From: Eunapius fragilis
Taxonomy: Eukaryota > Porifera > Demospongiae > Spongillida > Spongillidae
DNA length: 64,000 bases
Assembly (NCBI GenBank): GCA_963681505.1
Contig: OY811992.1
Span: forward strand, 2,575,072 to 2,639,071
Reading direction: 5' to 3'
Shown here: piece after piece, positions 9,786 to 21,300 of the stretch
How positions within the stretch are numbered: the first letter of the stretch is position 1
Layout: each line of letters starts with the position of its first letter
The notes under the pieces: generated by a model
The model's input: only the letters and a program-made list of their open reading frames with translations
Told to the model about the DNA's origin: nothing
The model's database searches: none
Made by a program: the position numbers and the translations under genes

Positions 9786-10770
9786 TTAGTCGTATATATT
9801 ATGTCCGAATCTTTTCGGCTTTTTGTGCCTTCGGTTGGACTTTCTGCTAGGTTGATCCGCCGGATTTCGAAATTCAATTTGAGGTAGTTCTGGAAATTCA
9901 ATTTGAGGTAGGTCAGGCTCGCCCATACCCTCTGGAGGTACAGGTACTGTAGTAATTTCCTCTTCAGCTACCATCTGCTTTCCGTCAACCGGGTTCTGAA
10001 ATACTTCAACATCAAGTGGTTCTGGTTCGTCAATACCCTCTAGAGGTTCTGTACTAGTTGCCTCTTCTTGTGTAACGAGTAAGGGCGTTGTTAGCCTCGT
10101 ACCCAGACCCACATTGCAGCTGCGGATGGATTACATCACCGCTACGTAGCGGTGATGTAGCGGTGATGTAATCCATCCGCAGCTGCGATGTGGGTCTGGG
10201 TACGAGACTAGGGCGTTGTCTCCCGATCCTCGTCACGTCGGTCCGTGTTTTCCTCCAGGGGTGTGGCTTCCGGTAAGGGAACACACGGTGTCAAAATGAA
10301 CCACAGTACGCCTTCGACGAGAATCCCTGCATGTGTTGGAGCAATTACAAACATCACTTATTTGTTTTACTACCCTGTATGGCCCCTGCCAATAGCGATG
10401 CAGCTTTGGTGATTTCCCCCGAGGAACTGCTGGGCAATGAAGCCATACCAAATCATCTACCACGTACGGTTTCCCATGTGCAGCTCCATCGTACGAGCCT
10501 TTTGCCGTTGATGTTCCAGTCCCATTCTTTCTCGAACCCGTTGGTAGGGCCTGGCGCTCTCCAGACGCAGCCTCAGATCCAGGGCATACTGATTGACCTG
10601 TGAGGAAGTGGTAGACGGGGGAAGGCCATACATAACATCAGCAGGGAGGCGTGCCTCCCGACCGAACATCAAGTAAAAGGGTGTGCACCCAGTTGACTCT
10701 TGCACACTAGTGCGGTAGGCCAGCATGACCATCGGGAGATGGTCATGCAAAATGTAGGGACTGTCCAGGT
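9786..10770 (-). mobile_element. Ty3/Gypsy relic: integrase C-terminal part and pol tail
   Basis: Minus-strand frames give the end of a retrotransposon integrase ([18 protein letters not shown], then [13 protein letters not shown]) at 10,764-10,457. The integrase C-terminal fold follows (LVWLHCPAVPRGKSPKLHRY, WQGPYRVV) at 10,463-10,300. A Pro/Glu-rich tail ending RHKKPKRFGHNIYD stops at 9,786. Gag, protease, RT and the integrase catalytic core are absent. The frame is broken near 10,300 and by the MITE at 10,092-10,210. Confidence 0.85.
10092..10210. mobile_element. 119-bp palindromic MITE with 9-bp target duplication
   Basis: Ends are TAGCCTCGTACCCAGACC and the complement of TAGTCTCGTACCCAGACC; the arms are near-complementary almost throughout. 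It is flanked by an exact 9-bp direct repeat GGGCGTTGT at 10,083-10,091 and 10,211-10,219, and interrupts the Gypsy pol tail. A related right end lies at about 60,453-60,476. Confidence 0.9.
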
Positions 10771-12640
10771 TGTTAAGTGATAAATGGAAAACGTCCTACC
10801 ACTATTAGGTTATAAAGTACAGAATAACTACATGTAGCCCAGAACTTCCAATTTTTAAAAAGATACTGTATGGAACTTGACAGGCCTAAAAAAATTTGCT
10901 AGCTACTCATAAATGTCCATTGCGCCTATTGAGATGTGGAGGTTAAAGTTTTGGAGAAAATAGAAATAGAAGCATACTGTGATGGTGATGTACTAGATGG
11001 ACAAGACACATCTTTCAGGGGTTGAGGGGAAGGGGGGGGGGGATGTAAAATTAATGATGCTAGATTTTGGAGAGCACTGGAGGCTCCACCCATAGGGACC
11101 AGGAGGGCCAAATAAAAGAAATGGTAAACAATTATTGTGGAAGGCCCAATACAAAAGACGCAGGCAATGATACAGCTGTGGACACGTACCAGAATACAAC
11201 AAATTGGTCAACACCCTAATTCCTGAAGGAACGGCTAAATGATCCAAAACAGAACAGGCACACTTTCATATCAATGCAGCTGCTTGCTACAATGCTGCAG
11301 TAGTCCACAGACAAGTAGGCTACCAATTTATCATTATTTCTGGCCCGGCTCTTAATGCATGATATAGCTCCTATTTTGTGTTGTGCAATGCTGATGAATC
11401 AAAATTTAGATATGAACTTCATTTTCTTTGGATGAAGTATCCAATGCAATATATCATTTTGATGTGAATACAGTTGCATTATTAAGTCAAGGTCAGTGAA
11501 GATGACTTAACTGAGATAATCAAAGGTCCTTGACATGCAAATGACACTTTGGAACTTATAATTAGAGATTGCAATTGGATCCATGCCAGTAAAATGAGTA
11601 AATGATGGAATACACACATTCACATACACAGTGTTCATCATACACTAGTACTGGTTAGGTGGCTCCAATGCACTGTAGAAAATAATATATGCGTTCTTGG
11701 ACACCACACAAGGCAATCCCTCTGGTGGGGACAATGGTCCAGGAGTCATCCTGTGATAGCAAAGATAAGTTAACAATGATGCACTGGATTCCCTCTTTAA
11801 TGATTGCAAGTAAAGGAATAACTAATTCATCATGTTACATGCGTGCACGTGCAGGTATTGTTTTTTTTTGGGAGGGGGGGGGGGTGGGCTCTTGAAGTTA
11901 CACAATGCTGTTATGTGTGTTAGCATGTACATAAATAAGGTCTTAATAAACCTCAAATCATGGTATTGTCTCAGTCAGAGGCAGCAATCATACCGAGGGG
12001 AAGGTGGTATAGCCTCCCCCCTCCCTCACCACACATTGGGGTCCACTAATTTACCAAACTGATCGCACTGTGTAATGATGCATACAGCAACAAAGGGTAT
12101 TCATAGAGAGGGGAGGCGTATCTACAGTTACATGTATACTGATATGAATGCTCAGACAATTCACAGACGCAAATTAAAAGTGGGAGGGCAAAGCTGAGAT
12201 GTGGTAATTGCATAAGCAGGTCTTCCCCTTAATCATTCTTTTATTGCACATGAATTTTAACAAGCTGCTGTAATTAATCATCTGAAAATAAAAGATGTAT
12301 ATATTAGCTGCTTGTTTATGCAATGATGCAAATTGAACACCTCTGTGTTTTAAGTAGCACAGAGTACAAACTAAATCAGCTGTTCAGTAGTGTTCCACTT
12401 ACTGGAAGTCATTAAAAAGTTGCCACTGAGACATGCTACTGCTGGTCTTGCACCATGTTGTAAAGTGGCAAGAGTGCTGGCTGCCACTATAGCAAATAGA
12501 CAGTATCTTACCTTGATGAAACCTAAGCATGAGGAATAATGATGATGAAAAGTTATTGCACAACATCAACAAAAAAAAGAATCTTTCGTATAGCCAAAAG
12601 CACATTACAACACCCATTGCGCATATCCTTATACCTTCTA
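10771..12640. other. Non-coding spacer
   Basis: No supported gene. Contains G-rich runs at about 11,030-11,042 and 11,870-11,885. The few open frames are short and have no similarity I can recognise. Confidence 0.5.
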
Positions 12641-12850
12641 CCCCACCCCCACCCCCACCTCATACCCCCCTCATAAGATCTATTGCTTCTCACCCGGTGA
12701 AGAGAGATACCTGTCCATATCCAGTGACAAGGGTGTAATGAGTCTATTCACACACACTCGTAATCGTATCCACACTACAATCCAATGAATCACGAGACAT
12801 GCGCATCATACAGATATATTTAATAGTCACGTGATAATAACCACACTACA
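12641..12850 (-). repeat. Probable 3' LTR of the main Gypsy element
   Basis: A purine tract (AGGAGGGGAGG on the minus strand, about 12,850-12,860) directly follows the pol stop, and TGTAGTGTGG then starts at 12,850. The LTR length is a guess; no matching 5' LTR was found above 18,060. Confidence 0.4.
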
Positions 12851-12859
12851 CCTCCCCTC

Positions 12860-14655
12860 CTAGAATCGAAGTGGAGGTCTGATAGCTGTTCCAGTTCTAG
12901 TGCGTGTCATGATAGGGCTCCTGGTTGGTGCCTGTGGTACAGGTTCTGTCTCGTCAGGTTCAGAAAGCTGGTCCTCATCAGGTTCAGAAGGCTGGTCCTC
13001 ATGACATGACATTTGCACCGGGTACCCGGTACTAACCCCACGAAGAGGTGCTCCGTTTCTTTGTGATGGTGTTTTCCTTCCGACACATTTAGGGTACGCA
13101 CTACACCACTCCTGCACATCCTTAGCATGTCCCGGCCAATAGAACTGTTCCGTACCGATGATCATTTTGTCCCGTTGATCAACGGGACGCCGGTTGAATA
13201 ACCGGGTACCGGTTGAACAACCGGGTACCCGGTTATTCAACCGGGTACCCGGTTGGGTTATAACTATCCGGTTGTCTAACGGGACAATATTGTTTGCCCA
13301 GTTGTTCAACGGGACTTACCCGGTTGTTCAAATGGGTTATCCATGAAGTTCTCTAATGGCACTTACCCATGCACCGACTGTTCAACAAGACTAATCCCAT
13401 TGCAACTTGCTTTTCAACGGGACTTACCGGATATAACAGGACTTACCCGCTTGTTGATCATGAACGTGACTTACCAGACTGTTCAACACTGAATGATTAT
13501 TAATTGATACAATACGCATGCATGTACATGAAAAAAAAAAAAACTCACCTCCCTGCCCATAATAAATGAGTGTCAATGCAATACTACATATCCTATAGCT
13601 AACAGTTACCAGCGGCACACGACTGACAGTTCCAGACAAGTTTTTTTGTAAATGAATTTCAAGAGCAGGACTTATGAAACCATTCCTTGCAGGAGAAACA
13701 TTGCATCGTGGTGCCTTCAGCTATGAGACGGCAAACACACAACAAATTGAAATGGTTTCTGTGGTGTGTTGCTATGGATTTTGGTGACCATGGGTAGGGA
13801 ACAATGACATTTGTCCAATGTCAAAGCAGTTGATAACGTGCTGCCTCATTTTTTTTCTGATCAAAACATATCCGGCAGGCACCAAAAGTTAGTGCATGCA
13901 GTTGCAAATGCTATTGTGAACAAGCCACAATCACTTGAATTAGCTTGTTTTTGGACAACAATGCAATGAGTTACTATTTCAGGTTGACAAGACTGCAAAA
14001 TATCTGCATGCCACTAACTTTTGCTCATGATGTACAGAGAGGTGTAAATATATAACTTCATGCGACGCCATACACTAAATCTTACCTGCTTTTCTTCCTT
14101 CAGAGTGACAACTAGTACATCACGAATACCTGCCGATGGCATAAACAGTAGAGCAAAGCCACTCTTTTAAAATGTCGAAATGAGGCATCTGGATCTTGTT
14201 TTCCTTTCAAGTGATCGACGATTCGTTTGGCAAAGCCCTGACATATCACATGCAGCACTCCTGCAACGCTTCCCTCCAATGGGAAACAAGGAATCTACTT
14301 AATCTTCAAACATCTTACAACTGGCGCTCTTCTCCATGATTGGCGTGTTCACACTTTTATTGAGCATGCACAATACTTAATTTTATTAATCCGGTTGATC
14401 AACCGGTCGTCCTGTTAATCAACCGGGTATCCGGTTGATCTTCTGGCCGTCCGGTTGATCAACCGGATAATTGTATTGCATCCGGACAGAACAGAACCGT
14501 TCTTTGAGACGACTTAGTGTTTTAGCTTCTCCCAAATGTCCACCCATTACTCCTTCATGCAACTCCTGAATATATCTTTTCTGATACCTGCAGGAGCTAC
14601 CACCTGCAATGAATTTTACCCTGGTTGTTTTCATAGCGCCTACACAGTATAGCAT
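12860..14655 (-). pseudogene. Gypsy integrase, split by an insertion and internally deleted
   Basis: The zinc-binding domain starts YQKRYIQELHEGVMGGHLGE (14,585-14,520) and stops at RLKERF, where the element at 13,151-14,493 is inserted. It resumes at 13,150 with YWPGHAKDVQEWC and C-x-x-C (13,150-13,060). After RGVSTGYPVQ the catalytic core is missing and the frame jumps to a Glu/Pro-rich tail ending at 12,860. Confidence 0.85.
13151..14493. mobile_element. 1.34-kb element with clusters of CCGGTTGATCAACCGG palindromes at both ends
   Basis: The ends are built of short degenerate palindromes (GTTGATCAAC cores; CGGTTGTTCAACGGGACTTA variants) over about 13,170-13,490 and 14,390-14,470. The centre of about 900 bp has no long frame. 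Flanking 9-bp repeats GAACTGTTC (13,142-13,150) and GAACCGTTC (14,494-14,502) match at 8 of 9 positions, and the host integrase frame is contiguous across one copy. The outermost 25 bp of the two ends are only loosely similar in inverted orientation. Family unknown; the 9-bp duplication would fit Mutator-like elements. Confidence 0.8.
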
Positions 14656-14754
14656 CTTTTAGTACTAATCACTGTTGTTCCCAGTGCTGTACTAAAATGC
14701 TCAGTTCTTTACATTTCCCTTCTAACTCTTGCGGACTCACCTTTTTTTCACTAC

Positions 14755-15294
14755 TTACGGCCTTGAACACCACTCCAACATTTTCGTCTCCACCTGCAGC
14801 TGATGAAGAGTCTTTGCATCCTGCTGGTGCTTGACAGTCGATACCATCACATCATTGCTGCAGGATTTGTTATCCAACTCGGGTTCACCATCACTATTCC
14901 CACTGACTGAACCAGCACGTGACAGGGCATCAGCGTTTCCATGGGAGGACCCCCTTCGGTGAATCACCACAAAATCGTATTCCTGTAGCTGTTCCAGCCA
15001 TCTGGCAAGCTGTCCTTCAGGCTCCTTCATGTTATACAACCACTGCAACGAACTGTGGTCAGTACGGAGTGTGAAACGGCGACCTAAAAGGTACGATCTA
15101 AAATGTTTTGCGAAACATACGACTGCCAACAATTCCTTTCTCGTGACGCAATACCTCCTCTACGCCTTATTAAGTACCCGGCTTCCATACGCAACCATGC
15201 ACCTTTTCCTCCCCATCATGCTCCTGGGACAGCACAGCTCCAATGCCATACTGGCAAGCATCTGTGTCTAGGATGAAAGGTTTGGTAAAAACGC
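14755..15294 (-). pseudogene. Gypsy RNase H
   Basis: Contains ELLAVVCFAKHFRSYLLGR, FTLRTDHSSLQWL and the conserved end GSSHGNADALSR. It is separated from the RT by a frame break near 15,150-15,290. Confidence 0.85.
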
Positions 15295-16746
15295 TTATAT
15301 GGGTGCGGTTAGTAACCGCGACTTAAGCTCATCAAAAGCATGAATGCATTCTGTTGTCCATTTGAACTCACGACCTCGCTCCGTAAGCTGGTGTAGTGGC
15401 CTAGCAATAGCGGCAAACCTTGGTACATAATTCCTGTAGTATCCTAGTAGTCCAAGAAATTGCCGCACTTCCTGGGCTGTAGTTGGTGTTTTCCAGTTCT
15501 GCACCGCAGCAACTTTGCTGTGATCGGTACGAATTCCCTCTCTTAAAATGATATGACCAAGAAATGCCACTTCATCCCGAAACAGCTGGCACTTGGAAGG
15601 TTTCAATCGTAGACCTGCTTGCTTTAATCCTCTCCAGAACCTATTTCAAATTGTGCAAATGCTGTTCAAAGGACTTGCCTACGATTACGATGTCGTCCAT
15701 GTACACCAAGCAGCTTTTCCATTGGATCCCCGCCAGAACCAGGTCCATTAGCCTCTGAAACGTCGCTGGGGCATTACAAAGCCCAAAGGGCATGCATGAC
15801 CTTAATTGAACTCGAACAGTCCGTCCTGTGTGCATGCAAAATGCTGTTTTGAGTCTGTCCTTTTCGTCCGTTTCCACTTGCCAGAACCCACACAGAAGAT
15901 TGAGATAGAGTTGCATGAGAACCACCGCGAGCCGCTTAAGGCATCCAGCTAGTGAATCGTCAATCCTGGGAGAGGGTATGCATCTTTACGGGTAAGTAAA
16001 TTTACCTTGCGAAAATCTACGCAGAAACGAAGTGAGCCGTCCTTTTTCGGTGCAATAACCACCGGCGACGCCCATGGGCTTGAAGAGGGCTTTTTGACAC
16101 CTCTTTTGAGCATATCTTCAATCATTTGGCGGGCTTGTTCCCTTCGGAAAGGTGGCATTCTTCTATGTGGCTGTCTGACTGGGGGGCTGTCTCCTGTATC
16201 AATGGAATGTTTCACCAGGCCAGTGCGCCCCAATAGATCGTTCGATTCTGCAAAGACATCTCCATACAGCATTAACAAATGGTACAGTATGTCCCTTTCT
16301 TCCTCGCCCAGATCAGCAGTACAATTCTCCACCATTTTCCACAACATTTTGGCTTTACCTTCAGGAACCACAGGTCCGTCCCCTTCTTGGTTCTCAAAAA
16401 CAGTATCAGTCACAGAGGCTACTAGTGTTGCATCCAAATGAGTTGCTCTGCCTATCCGGGTTCCCTTGTGGATAGTTGCCATGGTCGAAGAGGGATTGCA
16501 AACTAGAACTGGAACACAACCCACAGGCTCTACTTCTGATGGACTCACTACTACCCCAGCCACAAGTATAGGTAAGTCAGGTCGACAACCTTCAACTAAC
16601 CACACCCCATTGCATGCAGCAGAAAAATGTGCCAGTGTACACACTTCACTATATGCTGGAATGCTGATTGTTTCAGTAAGACTAACACTTACCTCATTGC
16701 ACCCATCTACACTGCATTCCTCTCTGCCTTCAGCATATTGCTGCAT
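15295..16746 (-). pseudogene. Gypsy reverse transcriptase
   Basis: Fingers/palm: KKDGSLRFCVDFRKVNLLT at about 16,000. The active-site motif YMDD is at about 15,690 within CLVYMDDIVIVGKSF. The thumb reads FLGLLGYYRNYVPRFA at about 15,420. The frame shifts near 15,945, where the stretch before LLCGFWQVE is garbled, and again near 15,630. Confidence 0.9.
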
Positions 16747-16805
16747 GCAACTGAACAGCAGTCCCTGCTACATACAGCATCTTTTGAGGTAAATCAATAA
16801 CGCAG

Positions 16806-17135
16806 TTATGCTCCCAGAAAGTCTAAGCCAAGAATGGACTCTACCCTGAGTGAGTGAACCACCACAAAGTCAACTATGACCACCTTATCTGCATGCAACT
16901 GTACTTCCAAGGTGGTTGCACCATGCACAGGAACTGTACTGCCTACCACTCCAACAAGGTGTCTTCCTGCCCAAGGTTCCAGTCCAAAAATGCCAGCGCC
17001 TCCCAGTCTGTCCCAAACATCCTTTCTTACCAGGCTAACAGCTGCCCCAGTGTCTAGCATCAATTGTATTGGTAAATCACGAACAATAGCTGTAACATAA
17101 TGTGACAAAGTAGGATTAACAGCCATACTGTACAT
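16806..17135 (-). pseudogene. Gypsy aspartic protease
   Basis: Retropepsin-like: LPIQLMLDTGAAVSLV with the catalytic D-T-G, and a later VESILGLDFLGA matching the conserved ILG-D-FL block. It is in a separate frame from gag. Confidence 0.85.
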
Positions 17136-17341
17136 GCAAATCTCGCTCTAACTGGACCACGTGTTTACCCTCACACGCCTGGTCCTTAGCGTCGAGGGTA
17201 TCTAGTTTCCCTGTTGCCGTCTTTGCTCGCCTGAAGCACAGCCCCTAGCAAAGTGACCTTCCTTTCCACACTTATAACAGATAATTGGCTCTTTTAATTG
17301 AATCTTTATCGCGCCCACTCCTATTTCTTGTTCGTCCTACT

Positions 17342-17968
17342 CTACCCTCCGACGCTTCCAATCCTTTCCACAAGTGACTGCATCATTTTCACGAGACTCT
17401 CTTGCTCAGCGGGTATAGTCCTGGTTGCCGCCACTGTAACTTCTACTGCTGAAACTGCACTTTTCGCCCCTCTGGAGTCACGAAGATATATTACCGTCTC
17501 CAAGGTACACATGACAGCTTCGTCCAGTGTCTTAGTCTGTTTCTGCCTGACAGTAAAAGCAATTTGGAGGTTATCTAACTCACCGAGATATCGTTCAAGC
17601 GAAAGTAGCTCCTTTGCCTTGTCGTCCAGTTCCGGGAAAGCCTTATCAGCGAGTACGCGCAATTCATCACCAAAGTCGTTCCACTGTTCACTGGGTCGCC
17701 GTCGCCTCGTCTGAAATTCAACTAGATATAAGTTCTGCTTACTTTCCGGTTCAAAACGTTTCTGAAGAGCTTCTTTTGCTGCGGCATAGGAACTCTTCGC
17801 ATCTGGTGTGAGTCTTTTCCAGGCAGTCTGCGCCTTTCCTGAAAGTCTAACTGGTAGCCATGGCAGCTTGGTCGCCTCGCTCCACCCGTTGACACTAGCT
17901 GTGGCCTCAAAATGCTCCACCCAGTCGCTCCAGCTCTGTACGCCAGAATACATGTCCGGTGAAACCAA
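17342..17968 (-). pseudogene. Gypsy gag capsid region
   Basis: A 208-residue frame with retrotransposon gag features: SWSDWVEHFEATA, WLPVRLSGKAQTAWKRL and LQKRFEPESKQNLYLVEF. A zinc knuckle CYKCGKEGHFARGC follows in another frame at about 17,235-17,281, so at least one frameshift separates capsid and nucleocapsid. Confidence 0.85.
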
Positions 17969-18060
17969 GGGTTGGCTGGTCCTCGCTGCGAGCGCAGAGC
18001 CCTCCTCTCTCGGGGTCGCTCCGGCAGAGTCCTCTCTCGGGGTCGCTCCGGCATAGTCTC

Positions 18061-18355
18061 TCTCGGAGTCGCCCCTTTTTGGACGATCTTTGACAGTGCT
18101 ACAGTATCCTATCCTGCCGACTACGCCAAGTGTTATGAGTAGCCAAAAGAAGTTATATTCTTACAATGCATACAGTTACATACATATGCACCAGAGATCA
18201 CATGAGTTTCAGCCCGGCTGGTGCCAGCTCATACACGCATGCGCATATACATGCATATAAAATTAATTGCGCTAAAATAGTTATATATGTTCATTCACAG
18301 CATCAGTAATTAAACACTCTAAAAAGAGGAGTTCAATTGCAAACTTCTGCGCGAT
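18061..18355 (+). other. Upstream region of Frizzled-like gene A
   Basis: AT-rich sequence before the ATG at 18,356. TATAAAAT lies at 18,256-18,263, about 95 bp upstream of the ATG. A promoter is plausible but not shown. Confidence 0.35.
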
Positions 18356-21300
18356 ATGGAGCAGTTGGACGTGCAGCATTCGACCTACACAAGTTCTACT
18401 GACACAAAGAATGGTAAATCGATATATTTGGCCATTGAACTGGTGGTGCTTTTCTTACTAGCCACTGCAGTATGGGGTCTATTCTCGCTGCCAGCAGTGT
18501 TTCACTTAGGACTGGCTGAGACACCGGATGTAAAGGTCTGTACGTATGATGGTAAAGGTAGTGTTTTATCGATTCGATACAATACATGCATGCACGCGCT
18601 AAACGTAAGGCTTGAATTGCAATGTTGGTTAATTCCCGTCCGTTCACTAATACTTTGTGTGCTTTCATGGTCACGTCCCAAAAATACATTACATGATAAT
18701 TGATAAACTCGTATTTGACGCCACGGTACAGGCAGTAACCGCACATTTCTATACGGGCAGTTAAACGCTATAATAATCGCCATATATGCATGTAACCGCG
18801 GCAACCCTAGCCTGCCCGTACGTCAAATACTGTAGGGTGCTTACAGATAGTCTTGGTTCATGCACAAACGGCAACTCATGTATGCAGGCCTGTAAACAGG
18901 ATCGTTGCCGCAAACAGCTTGCAATGCATCCTATAGCTAAAGATGAGAGCGTGTTAGATCCTTTCTGCGGTAACGATCCACATATGTACAGTAGCGGCAC
19001 GTACATTGCGAAAAGTTAGCTGAGGAGAAACCTTACCATTTTTCTTCTTGTATTTTCTTCCACGGTGATTAACCCTTGAACTGCTATAGGCCACCAAAGT
19101 GGGGCCAAGCCAGATGAGATAGGTGCTAATTATTCGTATGTGGTTAACTCATACATGTATGTCATTGTGCCAGAGACTGTTCTTTGAAAGCAAAGCTGCC
19201 TTGTAGTCCAATTAATGTACCACCAATCCCGTAAGATATTGTAGCTGGTTGTACCCTACATGTGCATGTAGTTGCAGCCCCAGGTATCTGGTGTATTTGA
19301 ATATTGGTGCATGAAAACTTCATAATAGTCAACAGGGTGTGTGTGAGATTATTCATAGTCATGACAGCGACTATTGTTACATTCAAATGTACTAGAGCTG
19401 AGTGCTAGTGGGTGGTTTAGCCATAAGGCCTAACAAATACAGTAAGCGATCACAAATACGACCACGCGCAAATAAGACCACTTACGTAATTATTTCCTCT
19501 TTATAGATAAGACCGTTTCAAGAATCAGAGCAATGTCTAATACGACCGCGTCGCGTGACTTTAGGGGGGTGGATTTTAGTGACGATGGTATTGCAATTCT
19601 CAGAAAGATAAACACTTCACATATATGGTGTGGAATCCGTGCCAAAAATCACGCATGGTTTTGGTTGGCCACACATGGTTTTGGTTGGCCACACATGGTT
19701 TTGAAAGGCCACACATGGTGTAGAAAAGACAGAAAGCTTCAGGATGCATGCGACAACGTTTCTCCGGCTTTATGCGACAAAGTTTCGGCTTGCGCGACAA
19801 AGTTTTTCAGAATGGGTGAGAAAATTTCAGAATGGATTGTCACGAATATTTTGGTCCGCCGAAAATTATGGTCCCGGACCAAAATTTTTGGAAAAAATTG
19901 GTCCGGGCGGACCAATATTATCTGGAAATTTTGGTCCGGGTAAGTAAAAATTGGTCCGGGCCCTCCATGTTTACATGTAAAACAGACGAATCATCTCAAA
20001 CACAACTCTAAACCCTGAACTCAGCTAGTGGGTGAATAGTAGGGTAGCTCTACGAAGGCTATGGAACAGTAGGCCGGGTTCTGCGCGCCCCAGGTTAGCG
20101 GATTGGCCTTCCGGTCGCGATCGGACCAGTTCCCACTTGTTTTTTACAATTCATGTACACGTCATAAACAGTGATATTCACGGCTGCAGACCTGCCTGGC
20201 CGGATCCCAGCTGCGCAGTTTGTCAGACCGGACCTAATTCCTGATGGATTTCAAAAAATAATTAATTCCTCAGCTGACATCTTGTTCAGAACTCTGCTTC
20301 GTCACAGGGGGAAACTATAGGCGCTCGATGCAACGCAAACGGGCCGCAAACCTCGTTACAAATATCTATGAATCGATCACCCGCAACAACTCCATAACAC
20401 AGCTAGAGCCGGAGTATATGTACAAACTGGTTTATCCATTTGGCGCTTCGCCCGGCCATCATGCCCTCGTGTATACAGCTAGCATACACTACGATATCAA
20501 ACTACTGTGTCTGGCTACGTGAAGCCTCTATAAACCGGCTGTAGGGCTACTTCCAACATCCGGACCAAAATTTTCAGCTCGGACCATGATTTCTGGTAAG
20601 TTTGGTCCGGGCGGACCAAAATTTTCAGCGATAATTTTGGTCCCGGACCAAAATTACCGCGGACCAATTTTCCAGTGACAGGCCATCCATAAGGTACGTC
20701 ACGCTTTTTATGACCATTATGGACCCCCCCCTCTCGTCACGCATTATCCCATACTGACGTACAAATCGTCATCCCCCCTCCCCCTCCTGTTTAGCGTGAC
20801 GTAATTTATGAACAGCCCCATACAATACAGAGATGGACTGGAAAATTACGATAAAACATTACAGGCTACAGATAGTCAGTTAAGTCCAATGGATCTTCAA
20901 AAATTGATCCCTGTGACAGGAGTGCCCGTGAGATGGTCAGGTCAAAGGCTGCTGGTTTACCCAAGTCCCAATGAGGAATGAGGAATGATGATGCATAGGT
21001 CTTTCATGCCCCACACCACTTCCTGCTTCAACACGAGGACCTAGGCTTAGATAATTTACAACACTCTGCTCCCAAATATTGCTAGGGCCAGCTCACAACA
21101 CATTGCATGGTGAATACAAGGCCTGATCTTTCATCCACCAGAGGTGGAGAAGCAGACATGTTAATTACTTTGACATCAACTTGAAATGTGTGGTTAATCC
21201 TTTTATTAAAGTGGAAAATATAAATATATATGGTACAGTGTCTAGCAAAATCACCCTTCTGGGTAGTTTTTCAAGTTTTCAAATTTTTTGATTTTCCGCA

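Larger units (their letters stand above)
12851..18060 (-). mobile_element. Decayed Ty3/Gypsy LTR retrotransposon
   Basis: Minus-strand order is gag, zinc knuckle, protease, reverse transcriptase, RNase H, integrase, the Ty3/Gypsy arrangement. Several frames are broken by small indels and stops. The integrase is split by a 1.34-kb insertion, and most of its catalytic core is deleted before the tail. The 5' LTR is not recognised. The element is non-functional as it stands. Confidence 0.9.

Noticed and set aside
18356-18703. Stand-alone 115-residue membrane protein
   Set aside because: The homologous exon of gene B stops at a GT donor after 62 codons; the same donor position exists here, so residues after 60 are intron read-through.
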